From: Pseudolabrys sp963742345
GTDB lineage: Bacteria; Pseudomonadota; Alphaproteobacteria; Rhizobiales; Xanthobacteraceae
Assembly: GCA_963742345.1 (NCBI GenBank)
Contig: CAVULO010000002.1
Coordinates: 1 to 64,000 of the forward strand
DNA length: 64,000 nt
Direction: 5' to 3'
Under the pieces are notes generated by a model. The model was not told where the DNA came from. It did not search any database and worked only from the letters and a program-made list of their open reading frames with translations. The position numbers and the translations under genes were made by a program. Each line of letters begins with the position of its first letter. Position 1 is the stretch's first letter. Positions 19,689 to 27,604 of the stretch are shown here, piece by piece.

Positions 19689-21167
19689 TCAGTTCACTTT
19701 TTGGCCAAGCTCGTCCGCAAGCTGGTAGGTATCCATGAGGCCATCGACCATGCCGGTGGCGCCCTCCCAGTCGAACGTGCGGTAGCTGTGACCGCTCGTG
19801 ACGAAACGCGCGCCCGCGTAAAACATCTCGTATTGCGTGTGGCGCGAGCCGAATTCCGAGCCAATGGCGTCCCACGCGGCTTTGAGGAATTTGACCTTCT
19901 CTTCCGGCCCCATCTTCGCCGCACGTTGAGTCACGTCGATGATCTTCTTGATGTGCGGGTCCGCGAAGTCATGGATCGAAGACGGGAGCATGATCAGCGC
20001 GCCGCCCGAGAGATCGCGCAGAGTGTTGACGACTCGCGGGTAGAGGTCCTGAGTAAGCACCTGTGCCGAATACATGAAGTGCTTGTTGGGTACGTACCAT
20101 TCCCCACGCATCGAGCCTTCCGCCTCCATGCCGGCCATCATCGCGTTGACCATGCTGGTTTGTGCAGCGAGATAGCCGAGCTGTTCTCGGACTGAGGGAA
20201 TGTTGGTGGTGCCGATCGCCTCGGTTAGCCGGTGCGCGAGCCCAGCGAGAAATTTGATCTTCACCGACAGACGAATCTGGGATTGGTAATTCTGATAGGT
20301 ATGCCCTGGCGTATCGTGAAACTGGGCGCGGCACATGTCGGCGTCGCGGTAAACGAATACGCGTTCCCACGGCACTTTGACGTCCTCGAAGTATATCAGC
20401 GCATCGTTCTCATCGAAGCGTGACGAGATCGGATTGTCGAAAATGGAAATGGCGGCCGCCTCGTAGGACTTGCGCGAGAGCACGCGCATTCCCTTGGCGT
20501 TCATGGGCAGCGCACAGGAGAAAGCGAGATCCTCTTCGCCGGGCTTTAACGGTTGCAGGTTGGCGACGAAAACCTCGTTGGCCATGATCGAGCTCGTCCC
20601 CAGCATCTTGGCGCCGCGGATGGTGATGCCGCCGGAATCCTCGTCGACGATGCGCGCGACCAATTCTTCCTTCTGCTCGCCCCAGTCCTTGGCGCGTTCC
20701 GCCTGCGGGTTGATGATGACATAGGTGAGGAAGTAGTCGTTGCGGCTGGCTTCCTCGAAATAATCGCGCAGCGCCTTGGCGCGCTCTGCGCCATGCTTTT
20801 CGAAAACTTCGATGCCCATGCGCTGGCCGACCAGCGCGGAGGCAAGGTGATCGGGCGAACGGCCCATGAAGCCGTAGGAGAGGGCGGCCCAAGCCTGCAT
20901 GGCTTTGCGCCGCTGCACCATTTCGGCGTAATTGCGCGGCATCTGCCAAGAGCGGTTGACGCGGCGGTTCGAGCCGTTCGGCACGAACGTCATCGACTCG
21001 ATGTTTTCGGGCTTGGCCTGGAAGTCGTAGAGCATCGCCGCCGACTTCACGGTGTTGCGGAAGGCCGGATGCTCGGTGACATCGGTAACGAGCTTGCCGT
21101 CGATATAGACCGTGCGGCCGTCCTTGAGGGATTTGATGTGCTCTGCACCGGTCTTACATGTCGTCAT
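19689..21167 (-). CDS. HpaB-type FADH2-dependent monooxygenase
   Basis: This 492-residue protein is the oxygenase component of a two-component flavin monooxygenase of the 4-hydroxyphenylacetate 3-hydroxylase family. The N-terminal domain has LKDGRTVYIDGKLV and SYGFMGRSPDH; the middle has GGITIRGAKMLGTSS and YFEDVKVPWERVFVY. The Cys/His ligands of the related dehydratases are missing, so oxygen-dependent hydroxylation of a phenol-like or hydroxy-heterocyclic ring is expected. No flavin reductase of the HpaC type is encoded in the window. It precedes the enamidase-like gene by 20 bases. Confidence 0.88.
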   Translation of the reverse strand: MTTCKTGAEHIKSLKDGRTVYIDGKLVTDVTEHPAFRNTVKSAAMLYDFQAKPENIESMTFVPNGSNRRVNRSWQMPRNYAEMVQRRKAMQAWAALSYGFMGRSPDHLASALVGQRMGIEVFEKHGAERAKALRDYFEEASRNDYFLTYVIINPQAERAKDWGEQKEELVARIVDEDSGGITIRGAKMLGTSSIMANEVFVANLQPLKPGEEDLAFSCALPMNAKGMRVLSRKSYEAAAISIFDNPISSRFDENDALIYFEDVKVPWERVFVYRDADMCRAQFHDTPGHTYQNYQSQIRLSVKIKFLAGLAHRLTEAIGTTNIPSVREQLGYLAAQTSMVNAMMAGMEAEGSMRGEWYVPNKHFMYSAQVLTQDLYPRVVNTLRDLSGGALIMLPSSIHDFADPHIKKIIDVTQRAAKMGPEEKVKFLKAAWDAIGSEFGSRHTQYEMFYAGARFVTSGHSYRTFDWEGATGMVDGLMDTYQLADELGQKVN

Positions 21168-21211
21168 GGCCAGCTCCGAAAGTTACACGCGCAGTGTCGT
21201 TCTTGCCGGCG

Positions 21212-21784
21212 TCATGTCAGACCGTCGACACCCTTGATCTCGCTTGCCTTCGGCCCACCGACGCGATGGTTGGGGCGGCCACGGTTAGCAAACGCGCAGA
21301 TCAGGGCGATTTCGTCCGGCAGAGGCGCGTCTGGTAGTGTGATGGTGATGCCGTCGTAGTGCGAACGCACATAGAGTGCGTCCTTGTGCGCGAGCGGAAT
21401 GTCGATGCTCGCGCCTGGCGCTGCGCGCTTGGTGAGCGAGGAAATCCATGCTTTGCCGCCGCCGGCTGCATCGCGCATGACATTTCCAAAAACGGTCGTC
21501 AGCATCGCAACGCCATGCTCTTGCTCACCGTCGATTCCGATGACTGCGCCCTTGCCGTAACTTTCGGGCTTGTGCGGGGCAAGCAGTGCCATCGCCAACT
21601 TGCTCATATGGCGGCCGATCTCCTCGCTCGCCTCGGTGAGCGGGCTCAAGTCTTTTTCGAATTTTCCGGCGAACGGATTTTCGATGACGGCAACGACCGC
21701 GACCTTGCGCAGTGGCGGGTTCACGGTTTGCCCGGCTTCGATCGCGACGTCGTCAACGAACGCAAGCGTGCGCTTGATCTGCAT
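21212..21784 (-). CDS. Amino acid synthesis (AA_synth, DUF1185) family protein
   Basis: This 190-residue protein matches the AA_synth/DUF1185 family: VAVVAVIENPFAGKFEKDL, a KGAVIGIDGEQEHG turn, and the tail FANRGRPNHRVGGPK. Despite the family name, its activity is not established. Such genes often lie in catabolic clusters beside amidohydrolases. It is the first gene of the long minus operon, 44 bases before the monooxygenase. GGGGAGG precedes the start at 21784. A role in hydrolysis or isomerisation of a ring-derived amide is only a guess. Confidence 0.8.
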   Translation of the reverse strand: MQIKRTLAFVDDVAIEAGQTVNPPLRKVAVVAVIENPFAGKFEKDLSPLTEASEEIGRHMSKLAMALLAPHKPESYGKGAVIGIDGEQEHGVAMLTTVFGNVMRDAAGGGKAWISSLTKRAAPGASIDIPLAHKDALYVRSHYDGITITLPDAPLPDEIALICAFANRGRPNHRVGGPKASEIKGVDGLT

Positions 21785-21845
21785 CGTCCGTCCTCCCCGG
21801 CACGTTTTTATTGTTGCGCCAATGATTGGTCAGTCTAGTAATGCA

Positions 21846-21851
21846 TGTCAA
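21846..21851 (-). promoter_or_regulatory. Candidate -35 element of the minus catabolic operon
   Basis: Reading the minus strand upstream of the DUF1185 gene, TTGACA is followed after 17-18 bases by AATCAT or CAATCA, a weak -10. The 6-base core AGTCTA at 21832-21837, within the spacer, also occurs in the promoter region of the plus operon at 23048, and the flanks are partly alike. It may be part of an operator for the tandem HxlR regulator encoded next door. This is a pattern-based proposal. Confidence 0.4.
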
Positions 21852-21893
21852 TAGCGGCCCCCAGTTCCAGCACTTCCCTCACTTTCGGTCAGT

Positions 21894-22880
21894 TCAGGTT
21901 TCCTCGAGCGCAAGCGGCCGTCCGGGTTTGAGCGGGCGGCTGTCGCGGCGCGGACGATAATTTAGGCGGTAGCTCATTTCCTTAGCTTTGAGCGGTTTGC
22001 GGCAATGGTCGCAGACCACAGTAGGGTTGAAGTCCTTGCCGCAATCCTTGTGCTTCAGGATCAGAGGAACTTCACCGCGCGCGAGCCAGTCGTTGCCCCA
22101 GCGGAGCATCGCGATCAGCGGGCCGTAGAGGTCCTTGCCCTTATCGGTGAGCGGATATTCGTAGCGCTCAGGCAGGTCCTGGTATTTGCGGCGCTTGAAG
22201 ATTCCTTCAGCCACCAGCCGGTCGAGCCGATCCGTAAGGATGTTGGGCGCGATGCCGAGCTTGTTTTGCAGATCGTCAAAACGACGGATGCCGAAGAAGG
22301 CTTCGCGGATCACCATGAAACTCCAGCGGTCGCCGATGATCTTCAGTGTCTGGGCAACCGAGCTTGGCCGCCCGCGGTCGAGTACGCTCGGATCTGAAGG
22401 TCGGCGGTTGCGCTTGGCGTCGATGACGGGTGTGACGCCAGCGCCGGGTCCATCGCGATAGCTGACCGTTTTGACATTGACCTCCTCCTTGCACTGCGAG
22501 CAGGCCACCATCGGCCGGCAGACTTCGCCACAGAGATTGTGGACGAGGTAGATCGGTGGCTTGGCGGTCTTCTTCAGCCATTTGTCGCCGAAGGCGAGCA
22601 GGGCCATCATTACCGGATAGAGGTCCATGCCCATCGCGGTGAGACGGTATTCGAAGCGCTTTGGGCGCTCCGAATATTGGATGCGCCGGAGCAGGCCCTG
22701 CGTCGTGAGCATTCGCAATCGCTGCGTCAGCGTCGCGCGCGGAATTCCGAGCGCCGATTGAAACGTCTCGAAGCGGGTGGCAGCAAAATAGCTTTCGCGC
22801 AGTACAAGAAACGCCCAGCTATCGCTCAGGATCGCGACGGTGCGGCCAACCGAGCAGTTACGCTCGTGGATGACTCGCAC
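21894..22880 (-). CDS. Tandem HxlR-type transcriptional regulator
   Basis: This roughly 328-residue protein contains two winged-helix HxlR domains in one chain: first CSVGRTVAILSDSWAFLVLR with ALGIPRATLTQRL, then VAQTLKIIGDRWSFMVIR with LGIAPNILTDRL. Each domain ends with a Cys-rich tail (CGEVC..C..CK and CGKDF..VVCDHCRK), perhaps a zinc knuckle. HxlR proteins normally work as dimers of single domains, so this is a covalent pseudo-dimer. The open frame reaches 23009, but I prefer the GTG at 22880 with GGGGGA before it. Its position between divergent operons marks it as their likely regulator. Confidence 0.82.
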   Translation of the reverse strand: MRVIHERNCSVGRTVAILSDSWAFLVLRESYFAATRFETFQSALGIPRATLTQRLRMLTTQGLLRRIQYSERPKRFEYRLTAMGMDLYPVMMALLAFGDKWLKKTAKPPIYLVHNLCGEVCRPMVACSQCKEEVNVKTVSYRDGPGAGVTPVIDAKRNRRPSDPSVLDRGRPSSVAQTLKIIGDRWSFMVIREAFFGIRRFDDLQNKLGIAPNILTDRLDRLVAEGIFKRRKYQDLPERYEYPLTDKGKDLYGPLIAMLRWGNDWLARGEVPLILKHKDCGKDFNPTVVCDHCRKPLKAKEMSYRLNYRPRRDSRPLKPGRPLALEET

Positions 22881-23025
22881 CGGTTTCCCCCGGAGCGGAC
22901 GCACGCCGCGCTGCAACGGCGAGCGGCGCCGCAAACTCACGACCTGACTCAACCGCCACTCCGTATTCGGCGCGTGGGCTACGCTTTGCGCCTCGGCTTT
23001 GCCGCGCACCTGCGCGCGCGGCTTC

Positions 23026-23055
23026 TTGACTTCACGACAGCCTACATAGTCTAAT
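23026..23055 (+). promoter_or_regulatory. Candidate promoter of the plus catabolic operon
   Basis: TTGACT at 23026 and TCTAAT at 23050, separated by 18 bases, lie about 47 bases upstream of the FAD-subunit ATG. The core AGTCTA overlaps the -10 element and recurs at 21832, before the minus operon. This would place a shared regulator site at both promoters. The assignment rests on sequence pattern only. Confidence 0.45.
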
Positions 23056-23101
23056 TATGAAAGTCATTAGCGGCGTGAGACGTCCAGGTCTTTCGACAAT
23101 C

Positions 23102-23977
23102 ATGAAGCCTGCAGCGTTCGACTATGTGATTGCCGACAGCATCGACATGGCTGTCGCGTCATTGGCTGATGGCGGCGGCGACGCAAAGATCATCGCTGGC
23201 GGGCAAAGCCTCGTTCCGATGCTCAATTTCCGTCTCCTGCGTCCGTCGATTCTTGTCGATATCAATCGGGTCGGCGGCCTCGCCTTCATTGAAGAGGCTG
23301 GGAAGAACATCCGCATTGGCGCGCTCACGCGCCACTTTCAACTCGAAACCTCCCCGGTAATCGCCCGGCATCTGCCGGTTCTTGCCTGCGCAATGACGCA
23401 CGTGGCGCATCTCGCCATCCGTAACCGCGGGACCATCGGGGGCAGCCTGGCGCATGCCGATCCGGCCGCCGAACTACCAATGATGGCGCTGCTGCTCGAT
23501 GCCGAACTTCACATTGCCTCGGCTACCGGCAAGCGCACCATCGCCGCGCGCGATTTTTTCCTGGATGCGCTGACGGTCGATCTCGCCGGCGGCGATATTG
23601 TCATTGAGGTCGTCCTGCCGAGACTGCCGCCGAAAACCGGCTGGGGCTTCGAGGAAGTCGCCCGTAGAAGTGGCGATTTCGCGCTCGCCGCCGCGGCGGC
23701 GACCTTGACGGTGTCTGCTGGCGTTATTGCCCAAGCCCGCATCGCGTTGACCGGCGTCGGTCCCACCGCCTTACGTATCGCCGCAGCAGAAGCTCTGTTG
23801 GTCGGCCACGTGCTCGATGCGGGTCAGACAGCTCGCGTGATGGATGCCATTCGCGCCGCTATCGAGCCGAGCACCGATCTGCATGCTTCTTCGGATTATC
23901 GGCGCCATCTTGCCGGCGTGTTGGCGGGCCGGGCGGTCGCCGCCGCGTGGCGCCGCGCAAACGCGAGTGACGCATGA
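23102..23977 (+). CDS. Molybdenum hydroxylase FAD-binding subunit (cluster 2)
   Basis: This 291-residue FAD subunit has the motifs IIAGGQSLVPMLNFRLLRP and AIRNRGTIGGSLAHADPAAE, typical of CoxM/NdhF-like proteins. The frame opens at 23057 but MKPAAFDYV at 23102 is the usual family start. It leads the plus-strand operon and overlaps the small subunit by four bases. It is clearly related to the FAD subunit of cluster 1 but differs enough that the two are separate enzymes, probably for two different hydroxylation steps. Confidence 0.92.
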   Translation: MKPAAFDYVIADSIDMAVASLADGGGDAKIIAGGQSLVPMLNFRLLRPSILVDINRVGGLAFIEEAGKNIRIGALTRHFQLETSPVIARHLPVLACAMTHVAHLAIRNRGTIGGSLAHADPAAELPMMALLLDAELHIASATGKRTIAARDFFLDALTVDLAGGDIVIEVVLPRLPPKTGWGFEEVARRSGDFALAAAAATLTVSAGVIAQARIALTGVGPTALRIAAAEALLVGHVLDAGQTARVMDAIRAAIEPSTDLHASSDYRRHLAGVLAGRAVAAAWRRANASDA

Positions 23978-24456
23978 GCAAAACGCACGAGATCACTGTG
24001 ACAGTCAATGGCGCTGTCTGTCGGCGCGACGTGGAGCCACGGCTGTTGCTCGCGGATTTTCTGCGCGGCGACCTCGGCCTCACCGGCACGCACGTCGGCT
24101 GCGAGCATGGCGTCTGCGGCGCCTGCACGGTGATAGTCGAGGGCGACAGCATACGTTCCTGTCTCATGTTCGCGGTGCAAGCCGATGGTTGCCGGGTGGA
24201 GACCGTGGAAGGGCTCGCCGCGCCGGGGCAAATGAACGCGTTGCAGGCGGCTTTCCACGAGCATCACGCGCTGCAATGCGGCTTCTGTACGCCCGGCATA
24301 TTGATGACCACGACTGACATGCTGAAAAAATATCCCCTGCAAAGCGACGATGCCATCCGCGAAGGACTATCGGGCAATTTGTGCCGCTGTACCGGCTACG
24401 AACACATCATCGCCGCGATACGCGCAGTCAAGGCGAAGGCCACGGCAAAAACATGA
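23974..24456 (+). CDS. Molybdenum hydroxylase small subunit, 2x[2Fe-2S] (cluster 2)
   Basis: This 160-residue electron-transfer subunit carries GCEHGVCGACTVIV with a fourth Cys (SCLMF) for the first [2Fe-2S] cluster, and CGFCTPG plus LCRCTGY for the second. Start and stop overlap both neighbours as ATGA, so the genes are tightly coupled. The next gene, unusually, is not the large subunit but a metallo-beta-lactamase protein. Confidence 0.93.
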   Translation: MSKTHEITVTVNGAVCRRDVEPRLLLADFLRGDLGLTGTHVGCEHGVCGACTVIVEGDSIRSCLMFAVQADGCRVETVEGLAAPGQMNALQAAFHEHHALQCGFCTPGILMTTTDMLKKYPLQSDDAIREGLSGNLCRCTGYEHIIAAIRAVKAKATAKT

Positions 24457-25220
24457 ATATGACGATGCACTTTCTGTCCGGCGGCCGCGTACGTATGCGC
24501 AAGGCGATTTATGATTCCTCCGCCGCCCGCGAGGAAACTATCGAGTTGCCGGTGGCGTGCGTGCTGCTGCGCCACGCCCAGGGCAATGTGCTGTTCGACA
24601 CCGGTTGCCATCCTTCGGTTGCTGAGAATCCAGAGGCGCGGTGGGGGAGCCTGGCGCGCCTGATGACGCCGGTGATGCCGCAAGGCGAACACGTACTGAA
24701 CAGCCTAAAGGCAGTCGGCGTGACGTCCGAGGACATCGATGTCGTGGTCTGTTCGCATCTGCATCCCGACCATTGCGGTTGCAACGCCTTCTTCAAGCGC
24801 GCGACCTTCGTCATCCACGAAAAGGAGGTTGCGGCCGCGCGCGCCCCCGAGGCCGAGAAATCCGGCTATCTCGCGCAAGAATGGGACCTGCCGGTGAAGA
24901 TTGATCCCATTGGCGGTGAACTCGACTTGTTCGGCGACAACCGCATCGTGCTTGTTCCGTTGCCGGGCCACACGCCCGGCACCACCGGCGCGTTGGTTGT
25001 GCTCGAGAAAAGTGGCGTATTTTTTCTGGCGTCTGACACTGTGAGCCTGCGCGCGACGCTCGATACCGGCGCTATCCCGCGCAACACCTGGAACGCCGAG
25101 GCACTGAAAAAATCGCTCACCGAAGTCGGCCGCATCGAAAAGAGCGGCGCCCGGATTATATGCGGCCACGATGCCGCGCAATGGGACACATTGCGCAAGG
25201 GGGTCGAGGCTTATGACTGA
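24453..25220 (+). CDS. Metallo-beta-lactamase fold hydrolase, AHL-lactonase-like
   Basis: This 255-residue enzyme has the dinuclear zinc motif SHLHPDHCG, later Asp in FLASDTVSL and His in CGHDAAQWD, together with the second-sphere motif LPGHTPGTTG. It matches the N-acyl-homoserine lactonase-like branch of the family (LSGGRVRMRKAIY, CVLLRHAQGNVLFDTGCHPS). Such enzymes open lactones or related esters. Being placed between the small and large subunits of a hydroxylase, with overlaps on both sides, it more probably hydrolyses a pathway lactone or lactam than a signal molecule. That is inference. Confidence 0.85.
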   Translation: MNMTMHFLSGGRVRMRKAIYDSSAAREETIELPVACVLLRHAQGNVLFDTGCHPSVAENPEARWGSLARLMTPVMPQGEHVLNSLKAVGVTSEDIDVVVCSHLHPDHCGCNAFFKRATFVIHEKEVAAARAPEAEKSGYLAQEWDLPVKIDPIGGELDLFGDNRIVLVPLPGHTPGTTGALVVLEKSGVFFLASDTVSLRATLDTGAIPRNTWNAEALKKSLTEVGRIEKSGARIICGHDAAQWDTLRKGVEAYD

Positions 25221-27594
25221 CGACGCCGAAATCCACGCGCGGCCGAAAATCGTCGGCGCACGCATCAAGCGCACCGAGGACCCGCGCCTCCTGAGCGGTA
25301 CCGGCGCCTTTGCTGACGACCGCCAGGCGCCGCGCGCTCTGCACGTTGCGTTCCGCCGCAGCGAGCATTCGCACGCGCGCATCAAATCGATCGACTGCGT
25401 CGCGGCACGCCAGGCGGTGGGCGTGGTCGCGGTGTTTACCGCTGAGGATCTCGCCGCGACGGTGACGCCGCTGCTGGCGACGTCGCGCATGAAGGGCTAT
25501 CGCGCCACGCCGATCTTGCCGCTCGCGCGCGGCAAAGTGCGTTATGTCGGGGAGCCGGTAGTCGGAATCGTGGCGCATAGCCGTTACCTAGCCGAAGACG
25601 CGCTCGAATTGATCGGCATTGAATATGAGTCGTTGCCTGTCGTCATCGATCCGGTCGAAGCGGTTAAGGACGGTGCGCCGCGGCTGCACGAGGAGGCCGG
25701 CAGCAACGTCATTGTTAGCCGAGAGTTCAAGCGCGGCGACGTCGATGCCGCGCTTGCGGCTGCGCCAGTGCGGGTCAAGGGGCGCTTCCGTATGCACCGC
25801 AAGACTGCGGCGGCGATCGAGCCACGCGCCTGCCTCGCCGAATATGACGTAGGCCGGCGCGCGCTTACGCTGCATGCGGCGACGCAGATCCCCGGCATCG
25901 TGCGGGATGCGCTCGCGACTGCGCTCGACATATCCGGGAACGACATCCGCGTGGTCGCCGCCGATGTCGGCGGCGGCTTTGGCGGCAAGGGCTCGCTCTA
26001 TCCGGAAGAAATTTTCGTCTGCGCGGCAGCGCGTCTCCTCAACCGTTCGGTCAAGTGGACCAGCGACCGCATGGAAGATTTGATTTCCACCAGCCAGGCT
26101 TTCGACGAGATCGTGGATGCCGAACTCGGCCTTGATGCCGAGGGTCACACGCTCGCCTTAAGCGCCGACGTGATCGGCGATGTCGGCGCCTACTCGATCT
26201 ATCCGTGGACGGCGGCGCTTGAGCCGGTGCAGGTCGTTAGCTTCCTGCCGGGGCCTTATCGTATCGCGCACTACCGCGGCCGCGTGCGTGGCGTCGTCAC
26301 ATCGAAAGCGCCGACCGGGCCCTATCGTGGCGTCGGACGTCCAATCTCGACCTTCGTGATGGAACGGCTGATTGACATGGCCGCTGCAAAGCTCGAAATC
26401 GACCCAAAAGAGCTGCGCCTGCGCAATCTCGTCGATGCCACAGAGTTTCCTTACAAGGTCGCTTCCGGCATCGTCTGGGACAAATCCGGCTTCAAGGAAT
26501 GTCTTGAGGCCGCCAGCCGCGCGATCGGTTACGACGTGTTGCGCGCAAAACAGAAGGAGGCGCGAACCGCTGGCCGCTGGTTCGGCATCGGCATCGCGAG
26601 CTATGCCGAGCTAACGGGCATCGGCTCACGGATCTCGGTTGCACCCGGGATGCCGATCAACACCGGCACGGAAACCGCGATCATCCGCATCGATTCGACT
26701 GGCGCGGTGACGGCTGCCTTCGGCGTTGCTTCGCACGGGCAAGGGCTGGAGACGACTTTGGCGCAGATCGTTGCTGAGCATCTTGGCGCGCGCTTCGAGG
26801 ACATCCGGATTTTGCAGGGCGACAGTGCCGCGGTTGCTGGGGGTACCGGCACTTACGCGAGCCGGAGCCTGGTGCTGGCGGGCGGTGCTGCAACGCTTGC
26901 GGCGCAGGCCGTCCGCGAGAAAGTGTTTAACGCCGCTTCGCATTTGCTGGAAGCCGCGCCGACCGATCTCACCGCCGAAAACGGCAAAGTGTCGGTCGCT
27001 GGGACCGACCGTTCAGTCAGCTTCCGCGAGGTTGCACGTGCGGTCTATTCCGACATGGGCCGCCTGCCGGTCGAAGCGCGCGAGGAGCTTGCCGCCACCA
27101 AGATCTATGATCCTGTTTTCGGGACCACTTCGTCGGCCTGCCACATCGCTACCGTTGAAATCGACCCGCAGACCTATGAGGTGCGCGTCGAGCGCTTTGT
27201 GGTGGCCGAAGACTGTGGCCGTCTGGTCAATCCGATGATTGTGGACGGCCAAGTGCATGGCGGCGTCGCACAAGGAATCGGCGCCGCGTTTTATGAGGAG
27301 GTGATCTATGACGATCAGGGCCAGATCCATACCGCGAGTCTCGTGGACTATCTGGTGCCGTCGGCCTGCGAAATTCCGCCGATGAAGGTCGTCCACCTCG
27401 AAATGGAATCGCCGACCACGCTCGGCGGATTTCGCGGTATGGGCGAAGGCGGCACCATCGGTGCGCCGGCGGCGGTCGCCAACGCGGTTGCTGACGCGCT
27501 TGCGCCGCTCGGCATCGGAATCAACGAACTTCCCGTCACGCCGGAGCGCCTTTTCCGCTTGATCGAGGCGGCGCGGACCTCAGGCAAACAATAG
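25213..27594 (+). CDS. Molybdenum hydroxylase large subunit (cluster 2)
   Basis: This intact 793-residue catalytic subunit binds molybdopterin. Motifs are VGARIKRTEDPRLLSGTGAF at the start, DVGGGFGGKGSLYPEE around residue 255, TGPYRGVGRPIS around residue 385, SHGQGLETT, and the catalytic Glu in GMGEGGTIGAP near residue 745. The CO dehydrogenase loop AYRCSFR is absent. Hydroxylation of an N-heteroaromatic ring or of a similar acceptor is expected. The start at 25213 overlaps the hydrolase gene by eight bases; 10 bases separate it from the SDR gene. Confidence 0.92.
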   Translation: MTDDAEIHARPKIVGARIKRTEDPRLLSGTGAFADDRQAPRALHVAFRRSEHSHARIKSIDCVAARQAVGVVAVFTAEDLAATVTPLLATSRMKGYRATPILPLARGKVRYVGEPVVGIVAHSRYLAEDALELIGIEYESLPVVIDPVEAVKDGAPRLHEEAGSNVIVSREFKRGDVDAALAAAPVRVKGRFRMHRKTAAAIEPRACLAEYDVGRRALTLHAATQIPGIVRDALATALDISGNDIRVVAADVGGGFGGKGSLYPEEIFVCAAARLLNRSVKWTSDRMEDLISTSQAFDEIVDAELGLDAEGHTLALSADVIGDVGAYSIYPWTAALEPVQVVSFLPGPYRIAHYRGRVRGVVTSKAPTGPYRGVGRPISTFVMERLIDMAAAKLEIDPKELRLRNLVDATEFPYKVASGIVWDKSGFKECLEAASRAIGYDVLRAKQKEARTAGRWFGIGIASYAELTGIGSRISVAPGMPINTGTETAIIRIDSTGAVTAAFGVASHGQGLETTLAQIVAEHLGARFEDIRILQGDSAAVAGGTGTYASRSLVLAGGAATLAAQAVREKVFNAASHLLEAAPTDLTAENGKVSVAGTDRSVSFREVARAVYSDMGRLPVEAREELAATKIYDPVFGTTSSACHIATVEIDPQTYEVRVERFVVAEDCGRLVNPMIVDGQVHGGVAQGIGAAFYEEVIYDDQGQIHTASLVDYLVPSACEIPPMKVVHLEMESPTTLGGFRGMGEGGTIGAPAAVANAVADALAPLGIGINELPVTPERLFRLIEAARTSGKQ

Positions 27595-27604
27595 CGAGCG
27601 GACA

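Noticed and set aside
24453..25220. A dedicated quorum-quenching lactonase
   Set aside because: The fold fits, but the gene overlaps hydroxylase genes on both sides, so a pathway role is more likely.
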